64,000 nucleotides of DNA from Hemileia vastatrix (GCA_030280995.1 JASXTE010000012.1:7663001-7727000); one strand, 5' to 3'. Counted from the first letter of the stretch, positions 22,090 through 34,010 are shown. Program-made: numbers and translations. The notes: a model not told the origin generated them from the sequence alone.

Positions 22090-24610
22090 GTGAATGAACA
22101 ATTACTGAACAGTTACTGAGAAGTGACTGAGAAGTGACTGAGAAGTGACTGAACAGTTACTGAGAAGTGACTGAGAAGTGACTGAGAAGTGACTGAACAG
22201 TTACTGAGAAGTGACTGAGAAGTGACTGAGAAGTGACTGAACAGTTACTGAGAAGTGACTGAGAAAGGACTGAGAAGTGACTGAGAAGTGACTGAGAAGT
22301 GACTGAGAAGTGACTGAGAAGTGACTGAGAAGTGACTGAGAAGTGACTGAGAAGTGACTGAGAAGTGACTGAGAAGTGACTGAGAAGTGACTGAGAAGTG
22401 ACTGAGAAGTGACTGAGAAGTGACTGAGAAGTGACTGAGAAGTGACTGAGAAGTGACTGAGAAGTGACTGAGAAGTGACTGAGAAGTGACTGAGAAGTGA
22501 CTGAGAAGTGACTGAGAAGTGACTGAGAAGTGACTGAGAAGTGACTGAGAAGTGACTGAAAAGTGACTGAGAAGTGACTGGACAGTTACTGAGAAGTGAC
22601 TGAGAAGTGACTGAAAAGTGACTGAGAAGTGACTGAGAAGTGACTGGACAGTTACTGAGAAGTGACTGAAAAGTTACTGAGAAGTGACTGAAAAGTGACT
22701 GAGAAGTGACTGAGAAGTGACTGGACAGTTACTGAGAAGTGACTGAAAAGTTACTGAGAAGTGACTGAACAGTTACTGAAAATTGACTGAACAATTACTG
22801 AAAAGTGACTGAACAGTTACTGAAAAGTGACTGAACAGTTACTGAAAAGTGACTGAACAGTTACTGAAAATTGACTGAACAGTTACTGAAAATTGACTGA
22901 ACAATTACTGAAAAGTGACTGAACAGTTACTGAAAAGTGACTGAACAGTTACTGAAAAGTGACTGAACAGTTACTGAAAAGTGACTGAACAGTTACTGAA
23001 AAGTGACTGAACAGTTACTGAAAAGTGACTGAACAGTTACTGAAAAGTGACTGAACAGTTACTGAAAAGTGACTGAACAGTTACTGAAAAGTGACTGAAC
23101 AGTTACTGAAAAGTGACTGAACAGTTACTGAAAAGTGACTGAACAGTTACTGAAAAGTGACTGAACAGTTACTGAAAAGTGACTGAACAGTTACTGAAAA
23201 GTGACTGAACAGTTACTGAAAAGTGACTGAACAGTTACTGAAAAGTGACTGAACAGTTACTGAAAAGTGACTGAACAGTTACTGAAAAGTGACTGAACAG
23301 TTACTGAAAAGTGACTGAACAGTTACTGAAAAGTGACTGAACAGTTACTGAAAAGTGACTGAACAGTTACTGAAAAGTGACTGAACAGTTACTGAAAAGT
23401 GACTGAACAGTTACTGAAAAGTGACTGAACAGTTACTGAAAAGTGACTGAACAGTTACTGAAAAGTGACTGAACAGTTACTGAAAAGTGACTGAACAGTT
23501 ACTGAAAAGTGACTGAACAGTTACTGAAAAGTGACTGAACAGTTACTGAAAAGTGACTGAACAGTTACTGAAAAGTGACTGAACAGTTACTGAAAAGTGA
23601 CTGAACAGTTACTGAAAAGTGACTGAACAGTTACTGAAAAGTGACTGAACAGTTACTGAAAAGTGACTGAACAGTTACTGAAAAGTGACTGAACAGTTAC
23701 TGAAAAGTGACTGAACAGTTACTGAAAAGTGACTGAACAGTTACTGAAAAGTGACTGAACAGTTACTGAAAAGTGACTGAACAGTTACTGAAAAGTGACT
23801 GAACAGTTACTGAAAAGTGACTGAACAGTTATTGAAAAGTGACTGAACAGTTACTGAAAAGTGACTGAACAGTTACTGAAAAGTGACTGAACAGTTACTG
23901 AAAAGTGACTGAACAGTTACTGAAAAGTGACTGAACAGTTACTGAAAAGTGACTGAACAGTTACTGAAAAGTGACTGAACAGTTACTGAAAAGTGACTGA
24001 ACAGTTACTGAAAAGTGACTGAACAGTTACTGAAAAGTGACTGAACAGTTACTGAAAAGTGACTGAACAGTTACTGAAAAGTGACTGAACAGTTACTGAA
24101 AAGTGACTGAACAGTTACTGAAAAGTGACTGAACAGTTACTGAAAAGTGACTGAACAGTTACTGAAAAGTGACTGAACAGTTACTGAAAAGTGACTGAAC
24201 AGTTACTGAAAAGTGACTGAACAGTTACTGAAAAGTGACTGAACAGTTACTGAAAAGTGACTGAACAGTTACTGAAAAGTGACTGAACAGTTACTGAAAA
24301 GTGACTGAACAGTTACTGAAAAGTGACTGAACAGTTACTGAAAAGTGACTGAACAGTTACTGAAAAGTGACTGAACAGTTACTGAAAAGTGACTGAACAG
24401 TTACTGAAAAGTGACTGAACAATTACTGAAAAGTGACTGAACAGTTAATGAAAAGTGACTGAAAATTTACTGAAAAGTGACTGAACAGATAATGAACAGT
24501 TACTAAAACATGAGTGAACAGTTGTGGAAAAGTGACTGAAAAGTTACTGGAAAGTGATTTATCAGTTACTGATAATTTACTGAAAATGTTCTGAACTGTA
24601 ACTGAGAAAT
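22090..24610 (+). repeat. 11-bp-based minisatellite with higher-order repeats
   Basis: 2.5 kb built from 11-mers GTGACTGAGAA, GTGACTGAACA, GTTACTGAGAA and GTTACTGAAAA. Three zones are visible. At 22100-22245 there are 44-bp blocks (one GTTACTGAGAA, then GTGACTGAGAA units, closing with GTGACTGAACA). At about 22265-22560 there is a nearly pure run of GTGACTGAGAA monomers. From about 22790 to 24470 there is a highly uniform 22-bp dimer (GTGACTGAACA plus GTTACTGAAAA) in about 77 copies. The edges degrade gradually, especially 24470-24610. No transcription or protein is implied. Confidence 0.95.
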
Positions 24611-26012
24611 GACTTGGAAGCAGCTAAGAGCCAATTAAGAAGTGTCTGAACACTGAGTAATTTTTTAATTCATTTCACTGAGCACGCAGTAGAAATTGTT
24701 ACCAGCTTAGCTTCAAGTTAATTCTAGTAAACTTTTAATTTTACCTTTCTATTTCTTCATACCAACATTAAAAATTTTATAACTTTTAATAGGTTGGAAA
24801 CTTAGCTTTCAGACTTGTAGATATTTGAATTCCCATATTTTATGATATATACAAGTATAATTTACATTTAATGAAGTTCTCTCAAACATATTTCTAAAGA
24901 TTATGATTCTATTTTATATTTTACCAGTGTAATTAAGTTTCAGTTGAAATTAAATTTTACTCTAAAATCCTTTAAAAAGTCTTAAACTATATTTTTATAT
25001 GTTAAAGTGATTACCATCTTGTCTAATATCAAAATTCCTTATTATCTTTGGTAAATATTTTTATACTTTAGTTTTCAGTTTATATTTTTATAAAATAATC
25101 AATAATATTTATAAAACAGAGTATTTCACAAGCTATACTTATTGCAATTCACAAAAATTATTGGATTAAGACTGATATATACCAACAATTAAAAATATAT
25201 TACCCAATGCTTTTTGGAATTGACACCATAGCCCCAAACAACCACAAACATATTTTCTCCTTATAATTTTTCAGGTATTTTTCAATAATCCCAAAAAAAT
25301 GAAGATATTATTTTTCATCTCAATATAAAGCTAAAATCACCTGTTTTTCAAGTTTCTTTTTTACTAATCCCTAGAGAAGATTGGCCACTGATTACTTTTT
25401 AGACCAGTTTTTGATCTGCTTATTGAACCCAGTTTGGGTGTTCTTGTGCAAAAAGGCACAAAAAGGCAAAAATAATTTTAAAAAAGCCTTCAAACCTTGT
25501 CAAACCTTTCATTAAAAAAGTTTAAACAGGGGGACTTTCTAGGTTTTCCTCACATATTCCTTCTGGTAAATAATAATTGAAGTTTTTAATTTTTCTAATT
25601 TGATGTTGGATTTATTTTATCTTTCTACTCTATTTATGAAATTATTCTGTATTCAGCTAGGGATATATTTATACTTCATTTGTAAAAAGAATACATCATA
25701 TATATTTATACCTTAGATTTACCAATTTCTTCTTTTATTTAATATTTTGCTTCAATTTCTCAGTAAATTCATTTTATTTTATTTTTGTTAAATTTTTATT
25801 GTTTTTTAACTTTTTAATAGTTGAATTTTTTAATTGAACATACTTTTTTAAAATTAGTGTGATTATTTAATGATTTATTTAATCAATTTATATATATATA
25901 TATATATTCAGCTTTCCTTTGTTAAATTTTGGGCTTCTTGAAAAATTTTTAACAAAATTATATTTTTGATATCTCTAAAGAAAAATTGGATTGTTCCAAT
26001 AATTTTTTCTTA
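24611..26012. other. AT-rich intergenic stretch
   Basis: No gene recognised. A short (TA)n run lies near 25890-25908. Confidence 0.55.
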
Positions 26013-26017
26013 TTTCT
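26013..26017 (+). repeat. Target site duplication (left) of element 2
   Basis: TTTCT before the 5' LTR, repeated at 35184-35188. Confidence 0.85.
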
Positions 26018-27156
26018 TGTCAGCCAGGCTATTCCAGGAGTCCAGTAAATGATATATAAATTATAAAACCCTAAAAAGTGGGTAAGACTTGTATTTAATG
26101 AATATAACTTAATATTTTATTGCATAATGAAATTATATAAGGATTTTATTATATACAAGTGTTACATTAAATTTATTGGTTATATATATTTTTATATACA
26201 ATTAAATTGAGCATAATATAATAACTTCTACAAATAATGGCGCATTTTTATGTATTTAATAATTATAAATTTATATTTAATTAATTAAAAAACATATATT
26301 ATAATTACAAGTGTAAATTTGATTTATAATATATTTAAATTAATTACTTAATTTTATATATTAAATAATACCTCTCATATGATACTAAACAATAATTAAG
26401 GACGCTTCTTTTGACCCTTAATTGTGTTAGAAAAAACAAATAAATTAATTTGGACTAAATTGAGATTAATTGCTTGTTTTGTTGCGTCAAATTATTTTTT
26501 TGTTTCACTTAAAATGTCCTCTAATCAGAATGTACCATCTGTTGGGAATTATATTTCTCATAGTTCCTATGTTTCCAATCTTGTTTAGTTATTCACTATT
26601 GTCACTTACTGATTTGGGAATTAATGGCGGGGAAATTGGATTCTTAATTGGGCTTTTAATTATTTGTTTCATGTTTTTCTCTATATTGTTATGTTTCATT
26701 TACTCTTTTGATATGTTTGTTTTATTCCATTCTAATCATTGTATTTACAAATATAGTAGCGCTTCAGAGGACCCATTGCCTATAAAAGGGCCTTGGATAA
26801 TCCCCTGTAGCCGGATCACTTATTATACACTCAACAAATTAAAAACTATTTTACTACGTTTATATTTTTTTTATTAGTAATACAATTCTAATTAAAAGTC
26901 TATATAACAAATTAAAGGTTGCCTTAAGTCTGATAGTAACTATATTGTTTGCCGCGCAGAACTCTTACTTAAATAATAATAATATTTATAAAACCAATTT
27001 GTTGTCTCTTCTCAGATCACTCATCGTTGCCTCCTCTCAAATAAATTAAATAATTTTAATTGTTTTTATTTCTTTATTTCTAAAACTATTATTTCCTTCT
27101 TGTCCTCCTCTCTTTTCTTCCCTCTTCTCTTATATCTTCTAGACGACTGACCGACA
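26018..27156 (+). repeat. Element 2 5' LTR
   Basis: 1139 bp, TGTCAGCC...CCGACA. TATA-box candidate TATAAAAG at 26781-26788. The ORF at 26470-26877 is Phe/Leu/Ile-rich and recurs in the other LTR as a copy. No evidence that it is a gene. Confidence 0.95.
26781..26788 (+). promoter_or_regulatory. TATA-box candidate in element 2 5' LTR
   Basis: TATAAAAG followed by GGGCC, about 375 bp before the LTR end. Copy at 34808-34815 in the 3' LTR. Confidence 0.5.
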
Positions 27157-27157
27157 A

Positions 27158-27171
27158 CTGAGGGCCTTTCC
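27158..27171 (+). other. Primer binding site candidate of element 2
   Basis: CTGAGGGCCTTTCC just after the LTR, resembling the same site in element 1. The tRNA primer was not identified. Confidence 0.3.
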
Positions 27172-27852
27172 AAACGACAACGACGATCGAGCCTGGCGAC
27201 GAACGACAAAACGCACGGACCACCTAGCAAAACGAAACTTTTGCCGCGACTGTGTTTCGAACTTGGGTTCGACATCTTAGGTTTATATAATATTAATTTT
27301 TATATTATTTTGAAGTGATTTTTCGATCACTATAGTAAGTTCACCTTTGCGCCTCTCACTCATATTACTATATTTTTATTGCAATAACAGTGATTGTGGC
27401 TTAATTGCTGATTCACTGAGTGTAAGTGTTCAATTTTTAAAAAAAATTTTTTTTTTCCTAGTTGACCATTATAGAGTGTTAAATCCTCTTAGTCCTAGAA
27501 GAATTGACATTATTATTAATACAAATTGAATTATTAATTTAATTTTTTTTTTATTATTAATTATTGTTAATTTTGGTTGACATAAAAGTACTTTGTGCTT
27601 GGTCCCAAATATATTGCCATATTTAATATTGGTAATTAATTGGTTGAATTAACTTACTTGTTATTCCCAATTTAACCTTGCAATCCATTTTTTTAAAAAA
27701 ATTAATTTTTTAATTATTACTTTATATTGAAAATTATTTTTTTCTATAATTTAATTAATTAAATATTTTTTTTATTATTTGGAGCAATTATTGACTAACT
27801 TTTATTATTTTTTTTATAAAGTAAAAAGTAAATTATAAATCTTCCCACTAGT

Positions 27853-28534
27853 ATGTCCAACAATTTGGCAGAAAAAATGGATAACATGCAAGTGGATGAG
27901 ATAGAAATTGACTATGATGCTGACACTGTAAGTTCTTCTAAAGTTGGTCATAAAAAATCTTATGCTAACACAAAGAATTCACATACTGCAGGATGTGGAA
28001 ATGACAGGAAATGCAAACAAACCAAACCCCCTTCCCCCAGTACCACAGAAGGAAGTAAAGCCTCTAGTGCCTCAAGAAGGTCTTCCAAAAGGCTTCAAAA
28101 TAAAAAAGCTTCCTCTGCCACAACAAATCAGCAACCTATCCAGTCATATAAAAGAGTTGAAGACAGAAAATATGACGTACAAAGCAAAGGTAGACACATT
28201 GTGGGATCAGGTCCAAGAACTCAGGAACCAGATTCAGGCCCAGGCCCCTCCTCAATTGCCTCCCAATCAGCTTCAATTTCAGGCTCAACCTTCACAGCCA
28301 CCCAGCTCAACCATCCAAAATCCAAATACTATGGAAGTAGAGCAATGGAAATGGGATTATCTAATGAGTCACTACCAACAGAATGTGCAACACCCTCCTC
28401 ATCATCAGCCTGGCCCATCCAGAACACCCAATTTCCATCCACCTCCTCATCCCTACCAACAAAGCAGGAGAAAGAAGGCCCAAGCACAATCCCAAACCCA
28501 CTCCGAGGGGAAGTTTCCTCCTCTGCCATGGTAA
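27853..28534 (+). CDS. Element 2 ORF1: accessory protein overlapping gag, with 64-nt intron
   Basis: Proposed exons 27853-27927 (25 codons) and 27992-28534, giving 205 aa. The intron 27928-27991 has a GTAAGT donor, a TGCTAAC branch-site-like sequence and a CTGCAG acceptor, a better set of splice signals than in element 1. The protein is Pro/Gln-rich with a heptad-like segment (ISNLSSHIKELKTENM, VDTLWDQVQELRNQI), WKWDY, an HPYQQSRRKKA basic stretch and a final Pro-Leu-Pro-Trp-stop. It is homologous to element 1 ORF1. The whole second exon lies inside the gag frame, shifted by +1. The frame is open without the ATG at 27853 as well (from 27944). Function is unknown. Confidence 0.6.
27928..27991 (+). 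other. Candidate intron 1 of element 2 (Gag/ORF1 switch)
   Basis: 64 nt, GTAAGT...CTGCAG with an internal TGCTAAC. The length is 1 modulo 3, so splicing moves from the gag frame to the ORF1 frame exactly as in element 1. Confidence 0.6.
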
Positions 28535-29564
28535 GTAATTTGGTTGATAGTCACTTGGGTATGTTTTCTAATAAATCTTCTTCTGCAGGTAATATTATTG
28601 AACATGGTGAAAGAACAGTTAAACCTGTTAAAAGACAGCTTCCTGTAACTAGTAGCCCTATTGATGTAATTAGCAAATTGTCATTTGATGAACCTTTACA
28701 TTTAACTTCTACATCTTTAATTAATCCTTCTCTTGCAATTAAAAATGATTCTGTTCCCCCTGAAATCTATACCTTAATTGAAAAAACTTCTGAGGAAATA
28801 TTGAAAGATACCCTTGATTTTAATATTGTGAAAGACAAACATGTGAGAGATGTGTTAATCCATGAAAATGATAGATTAAATAATTTACACTTGCAATGTA
28901 AAGTGAGTTCTTCTGTACAAGATACAGCTTATTTAAAAATCAAAGAAACCTTGAATATTGTTCTTAGTCAACAAAAACAAATAAGAAGTGACCATAGAGC
29001 TATCTCAGATAGAAATATCAGTCTACATAAGACCTTGAGTGAATTGAAACCCCTTATTGAGGAAAATTATTCATTCAAAAATGAAATAAAATCTCTGCAA
29101 AATGAGTTTAAGAAGCTAAAAAATGATTTCCATGCACTAAGTACCAAGCACTCAGTTTCTGAGGACAGAAATGTTCTATCTCTTGCAAAAGTAAATGACC
29201 AGATGTCTGAAATTCCAAGAATAAGAAACTATGTGTCTGACCTACAGGAAAAGTTCTCAACCTTAACCATCAATAATGAATTAAATGAGATTTCTGCAAA
29301 TAAGCTGCATAAAAATAAAGGGAAAAAACCTGAACAAAGTTCATCCTTTCTTCCTCATATTTCAACCATTAAACAAACTGACAATGAGTCTGTAAAATCT
29401 TTTGCTACTAGCAAAAAATCTTGTGATGGTCATGCACCAGCTGTTTCTGTAAATAATGAAATTTCTGAACACCTGGCTAAACTTCAGGAATTATTACTAA
29501 TGAATAATTCAAACCAAAAAGTGGACCATCCCAGTAGTCAGAAAAATTGGCCTAAGTTCCTACC

Positions 29565-32500
29565 TTTGATGGTGATTCTTCCTCTGATTGGCAACACTTT
29601 ATCCAGAGAATTGATAATTTAAAGAGATCTTATAAACTACCTGATGAGGAAATTGTTTCTAGGCTAATTTCTTTATTTTCCAATGTAGCCTTGATGTGGT
29701 ATGAATCTGTCCTCTTAGATAACAATCATTATACATGGAATGATTGGAAATCCTTGATTGAGAATCAGTTTGGTGGTTCAAAATTCAGGTTAGCTCAGCA
29801 AAGACTGTATGAGAATACTAGATATGTATCCTCCTCTGTTGAAAAGCCCATTGTTTTTCTGATGAAAATAACTAAAATCCTTAGAGCAATTGATCCAAAG
29901 ATGGATTATGATATTTGGAGAGATAAAATCTTGTATAAATTACCAAATTCTCTTAGGGATTTGATTGTTGCTAGAACTGAGCATGTAAGGGAAAATTCTT
30001 CTTTCATTAATATCTGTAATGAAGTACTACTCAACCATAGATATGAACCAAAGAATTACCTTAGTAAATCTTATAATGATCAGAATAAACCTTCTATAAA
30101 GCTCCCAGAAAAATCTGGTAAACCCTCTGCCCCAGTTGCACCTAAAAAATATGCAACAAATACTTGTTATAAATGTAACAAACCGTGGCAGAAGGGTCAT
30201 GTTTGTGACAAGAAAATTCATCTTGTTGAACAAAATGAAGACACTGATGAAGTTGAACTTGATGTCAATAATTCTTCCAGTGACTGTGAAAGTAATATCT
30301 CCTATGACAATGAATCTGTTAAAGATGTTTTAATGTTGGAACATGATGTCCATTATTTAAATAATATATCTGAAGATTGTGTATTGAATCTATCTTCAGT
30401 AGAAAATGCTGAGATAATTAAAGATATTACTACCAATTCTATTCCCATATCCCCTTTAAAGGCACCTGTTATCATTAATGGTAAAAATGTTGATGTAGTT
30501 CTTGATTCTGGTGCTGGAGGAAGTGTAGTATCTGAAAAAGCTTTGGCTTCAGTGGATAAGGAATATTTAAGTAAATTATTGCCTATAACTTCTGAAAAAT
30601 GGAGAGGGTATGGTTCTACCTTATTTCCTATTGGCAAATACAAAACCTCTGTATTCTTCAAATATAACGGTGGTTTTGTCAGAGCTATTTGTGAGTTTGT
30701 TGTCATGAAAAATGATAATTTGAGCAATTGTTTTATTATGGGAAATGATATTTTAACCATGTTTGGTGTGAAACTGAACCCAGCAAATAATTGCTTTACC
30801 TTAGGAATGAATGGGAAAAGAAAATTCAAAATTTCTTCTCCTAGACCTTCTGGGCATTTGTTGAAATCTTGTAACTCACTGACCCAATGTAAAGGTAGAA
30901 CAACAACTGAAATGGATGATTTATTACATGAAATAAATACCGCTTCTTTTGGAGATCAGTTGACTAGCAAACAAAAGGATTCTATTGTTACCTCTATTAC
31001 CTCTTTCCCTATGGCTTTTGCTCATGGTTCTCATGTCTTGGGAATTGTTCAGGAAGAGATGAAAATTACCTTATCCTGTAATTTGAGTGATATTCCTCCT
31101 TCCCTTAAGAAAAAACCATATCCTGCTTCTCCATCAAAAAGAAAAGATATTGAAGATAATATTGAAACATTATTGAAAATGAATATCATTGAGAAAGTGG
31201 ATGTCACCCCCAAATATTGTGTCATCTCCCCAGTCTTGATTTCATATGAAAAAGATAAAGCTAGATTATGTGGAGATTACAGAGCTTTAAATACTTATAC
31301 TGTTGATGATATTTATCCTTTACCCAGAATTAATTCAATACATGCTACCTTGCAAGGTGCAAAATTTATTAGTTGTCTGGATGGTAATAAAGGTTATCAT
31401 CAAGTTCCAGTTGAGAAAAATTCTCAAAATTTTTTGCTTATTGCTACTCATATGGGAATATATAAGTATGTTAGGATGCCATTTGGCCCTAAAAATGCTC
31501 CTTCAGTTTTCCAGAAAGTCATGGATAACACTTTCCATCAAGAAATTATTGAAGGTTGGCTCATGGTTTATATTGATGATATTATTGTTTTTTCTAAAAC
31601 TTTTGATGAACATATGATTCACTTAAATAGAGTTTTCCAAAAAATGGATGAAATCAATATGACCTTATCTTTAAAAAAGTGTAAATTTGGTTTTCAATCT
31701 TTGAAAGTCCTTGGCCATGTTGTGTCAGGCTTACAAGTTTGTGTAGACCATAATAAAGTTGCTGCCATTCAAAATGTGAAAGCACCAACTTCTGTAAGAG
31801 AAATCCAAAGTTTTTTAGGTATGTGTGGCTATTATAGACAATATATTAAAAATTATCAGGTCATAGCCTTGCCTCTTACAAAACTAACCAGAAAAGATGT
31901 TGCTTTTCTCTGGAATGATGACTGTCAGAAAGCTTTTAATACATTGAAAAATTGCTTAATGACAGCCCCTATATTGGCTCTCCCAGATTTTAACAAGCCA
32001 TTTGTACTTTATACAGATGCTAGCTTTATTGGTCTGGGTGCTGCCCTTCACCAAAAGCAAATTATTAATGATAAATCCTCAGAGGTTGTAATTTGTTATA
32101 TTTCAAGAACCTTAAGGAATAGTGAATTGAAATATGGTGCCACTCAATTGGAGTGCTTAGCAGTTGTTTGGGCTCTTGAGAAACTTCATTATTACTTGGA
32201 TGACCAAAAATTTGAGTTGGTAACTGACTGTAGTGCTGTGAAATCTCTCTTAAACCTCAAAACACCTAACAGACATATGTTCAGATGGCAACTTGCTGTT
32301 CAGGAATACAGAGGAAGGATGACTATTATCCACAGAGCTGGAAATTTTCACTCTAATGTTGATATGCTCTCCAGATTGCCTCTGCCAAATAATGACTCCA
32401 ATCCTGCTTATGTACCTGAGGATGACACTGTTCATATACATGGTATATTTATAGTTGATATGGAAGAAGAGTTATTACAGTTAATACTGGATTCATATGA

Positions 32501-34010
32501 TAAAGATTCTGACTTAAATAAATTAGTTACTATTTTGAATGATCCTAAGAATGCTTCAATTCAAGCATTAATAAAAACTCTTCCTGCAAAATACCAAAAT
32601 GCTTTAAATAAAGGAAAGTTTTCTATTGAAGATGGTTATATTTATTATAGAAGGAAGCTTACCAATGTAATTGTTATTCCTCCTTCAATGAAAGAAACTA
32701 TCCTCAAACTTTGTCATGATGACATATTAGCTGGTCATTTTGATCTTGAAAAAACATTGATTAGAATCAAAAACACTGCATGGTGGGCTAATATGTCTGA
32801 AGACACAAAATTATATGTTGAATCTTGTGATTCCTGCCAAAAATCTAAAAAGTTAACAGGTAAGAGGGCAGGGTTATTACAACATATTGAAGCACCTAGT
32901 GCTCCCTGGCAAATCATTAATATGGATTTTGTCACTGGTCTTCCTGTTGCAGGTAAAGACAGCTTTAACTCTTGTTGGGTAATAGTTGATAGATTCACAA
33001 AAATGTGCAAATTTATTCCAACCCACAAAGATGTATCCACCAAAGAATTAGCTTTCTTATGGTGGTCTTACATGTTTAATATTATTGGTTTTCCAAAAGC
33101 CATTATCTCTGATAGGGATCCAAAATTCACTTCTGAGTTTTGGACCTCTTTGATGGATATTTGTGGCTGTGAGTTGAAATTGTCTACAGCTCACCATCCT
33201 CAGACTGATGGTCTAGCTGAAAGAATGATTCAAACTCTGGAAGATATGATTAGAAGGTATTGTGCCTTTGGTTTAGAATATAAAGATAATGACAGATTTA
33301 CTCATGATTGGGTGACTCTTTTGCCTGGTCTTGAATTTGCATATAATAGCACTGTTCATTCTGTCACTGAGAAAAAGCCTTTTGAGCTTTGGTTAGGTTA
33401 TGTCCCAAACACTCCTGCTCAGATTCTCAATAATAAATTACCTAAGTTGGAACTACACCCTGGTGTAAAATCTTTTATGCAAATGCAACAGCTATGCAGA
33501 AAACATGCTCAGAGTTGTATTGATAAAGCATTTGAATATGAAAAGAAAAGATGGGATAAATCCCATAAAGAATACACATTTAACAAGGGTGATGAAGTGT
33601 TGATCTCTACTGTCCATTTCAATTTACAAGGTAACCACAAATTAAAAGATCCTTTTGTAGGACCATTTGTTGTTAAAAGAATGGTTGGTGATAATGCAGT
33701 AGAAGTTGTATTGTATTCTCCATATGATAGGAAACATCCTGTTTTTCCCATTTCTTTACTTAAACCTTATACTTCCAACAGTGACTTATTTCCAAAAAGA
33801 AGAGGAAGACCTAAGAAGAACCCTCAGGAAGTCACAGAAACAGCAGAAATTGATAAAATTCTCAATGATAGAATTATCACTTCTGAAAGAGGTACTGAAT
33901 ATTTATTGAGATATAAGAACAAATCATCTGAACATGATGCATGGATACCTGGCAAGGAAATTTCAAATCTGCCTGCTCTGTTGAAAAAATACAAAAAGAA
34001 AAAATCTTAG
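29565..34010 (+). CDS. Element 2 capsid C-part, protease, RT, RNase H, integrase, chromodomain
   Basis: Open frame from 29565 to 34010; its first ATG is at 29691. Order: capsid (LMWYESVLLDNNHYTWNDWK, QFGGSKFRLAQQRLYE), zinc knuckle CYKCNKPWQKGHVC, aspartic protease VVLDSGAGGSVVS, RT (LCGDYRALNTYTVDDIYPLP, LDGNKGYHQ, YIDDIIVFS), RNase H (YTDASFIGLGAAL, LECLAVVWALEKL, ELVTDCSAV with the catalytic Asp present), integrase (HDDIL/HFD, CDSCQKSK, DFVTGLP, SDRDPKFTSEF, HHPQTDGLAERM), linker RRGRPKK and chromodomain (EYLLRYKNK...AWIPGKEI). All catalytic motifs seen are intact. Separation from the first half of Gag by the frameshift near 29560 is the only obvious defect. Confidence 0.93.
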   Translation, partial: FDGDSSSDWQHFIQRIDNLKRSYKLPDEEIVSRLISLFSNVALMWYESVLLDNNHYTWNDWKSLIENQFGGSKFRLAQQRLYENTRYVSSSVEKPIVFLMKITKILRAIDPKMDYDIWRDKILYKLPNSLRDLIVARTEHVRENSSFINICNEVLLNHRYEPKNYLSKSYNDQNKPSIKLPEKSGKPSAPVAPKKYATNTCYKCNKPWQKGHVCDKKIHLVEQNEDTDEVELDVNNSSSDCESNISYDNESVKDVLMLEHDVHYLNNISEDCVLNLSSVENAEIIKDITTNSIPISPLKAPVIINGKNVDVVLDSGAGGSVVSEKALASVDKEYLSKLLPITSEKWRGYGSTLFPIGKYKTSVFFKYNGGFVRAICEFVVMKNDNLSNCFIMGNDILTMFGVKLNPANNCFTLGMNGKRKFKISSPRPSGHLLKSCNSLTQCKGRTTTEMDDLLHEINTASFGDQLTSKQKDSIVTSITSFPMAFAHGSHVLGIVQEEMKITLSCNLSDIPPSLKKKPYPASPSKRKDIEDNIETLLKMNIIEKVDVTPKYCVISPVLISYEKDKARLCGDYRALNTYTVDDIYPLPRINSIHATLQGAKFISCLDGNKGYHQVPVEKNSQNFLLIATHMGIYKYVRMPFGPKNAPSVFQKVMDNTFHQEIIEGWLMVYIDDIIVFSKTFDEHMIHLNRVFQKMDEINMTLSLKKCKFGFQSLKVLGHVVSGLQVCVDHNKVAAIQNVKAPTSVREIQSFLGMCGYYRQYIKNYQVIALPLTKLTRKDVAFLWNDDCQKAFNTLKNCLMTAPILALPDFNKPFVLYTDASFIGLGAALHQKQIINDKSSEVVICYISRTLRNSELKYGATQLECLAVVWALEKLHYYLDDQKFELVTDCSAVKSLLNLKTPNRHMFRWQLAVQEYRGRMTIIHRAGNFHSNVDMLSRLPLPNNDSNPAYVPEDDTVHIHGIFIVDMEEELLQLILDSYDKDSDLNKLVTILNDPKNASIQALIKTLPAKYQNALNKGKFSIEDGYIYYRRKLTNVIVIPPSMKETILKLCHDDILAGHFDLEKTLIRIKNTAWWANMSEDTKLYVESCDSCQKSKKLTGKRAGLLQHIEAPSAPWQIINMDFVTGLPVAGKDSFNSCWVIVDRFTKMCKFIPTHKDVSTKELAFLWWSYMFNIIGFPKAIISDRDPKFTSEFWTSLMDICGCELKLSTAHHPQTDGLAERMIQTLEDMIRRYCAFGLEYKDNDRFTHDWVTLLPGLEFAYNSTVHSVTEKKPFELWLGYVPNTPAQILNNKLPKLELHPGVKSFMQMQQLCRKHAQSCIDKAFEYEKKRWDKSHKEYTFNKGDEVLISTVHFNLQGNHKLKDPFVGPFVVKRMVGDNAVEVVLYSPYDRKHPVFPISLLKPYTSNSDLFPKRRGRPKKNPQEVTETAEIDKILNDRIITSERGTEYLLRYKNKSSEHDAWIPGKEISNLPALLKKYKKKKS

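Larger units (their letters stand above)
27853..29622 (+). pseudogene. Element 2 gag, 3' part frameshifted
   Basis: 589 codons from ATG 27853, the same ATG as ORF1 when intron 1 is retained. The first 230 residues are Ser/Pro/Thr-rich low complexity, which is what the conserved ORF1 looks like when read in the other frame. From about residue 245 it becomes Gag-like, with long coiled-coil segments comparable to element 1 (LKPLIEENYSFKNEIKSLQN, LAKVNDQMSEIPRIRNYV). At SQKNWPK, the start of the capsid block, the frame is lost. About 10 nt present in element 1 are missing between 29556 and 29565, and translation then runs to a stop at 29620. The rest of Gag continues in the pol frame. Confidence 0.8.

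Noticed and set aside
22090..24610. CRISPR array
   Set aside because: Repeat units are contiguous with no unique spacers, and the genome is eukaryotic; it is a satellite.
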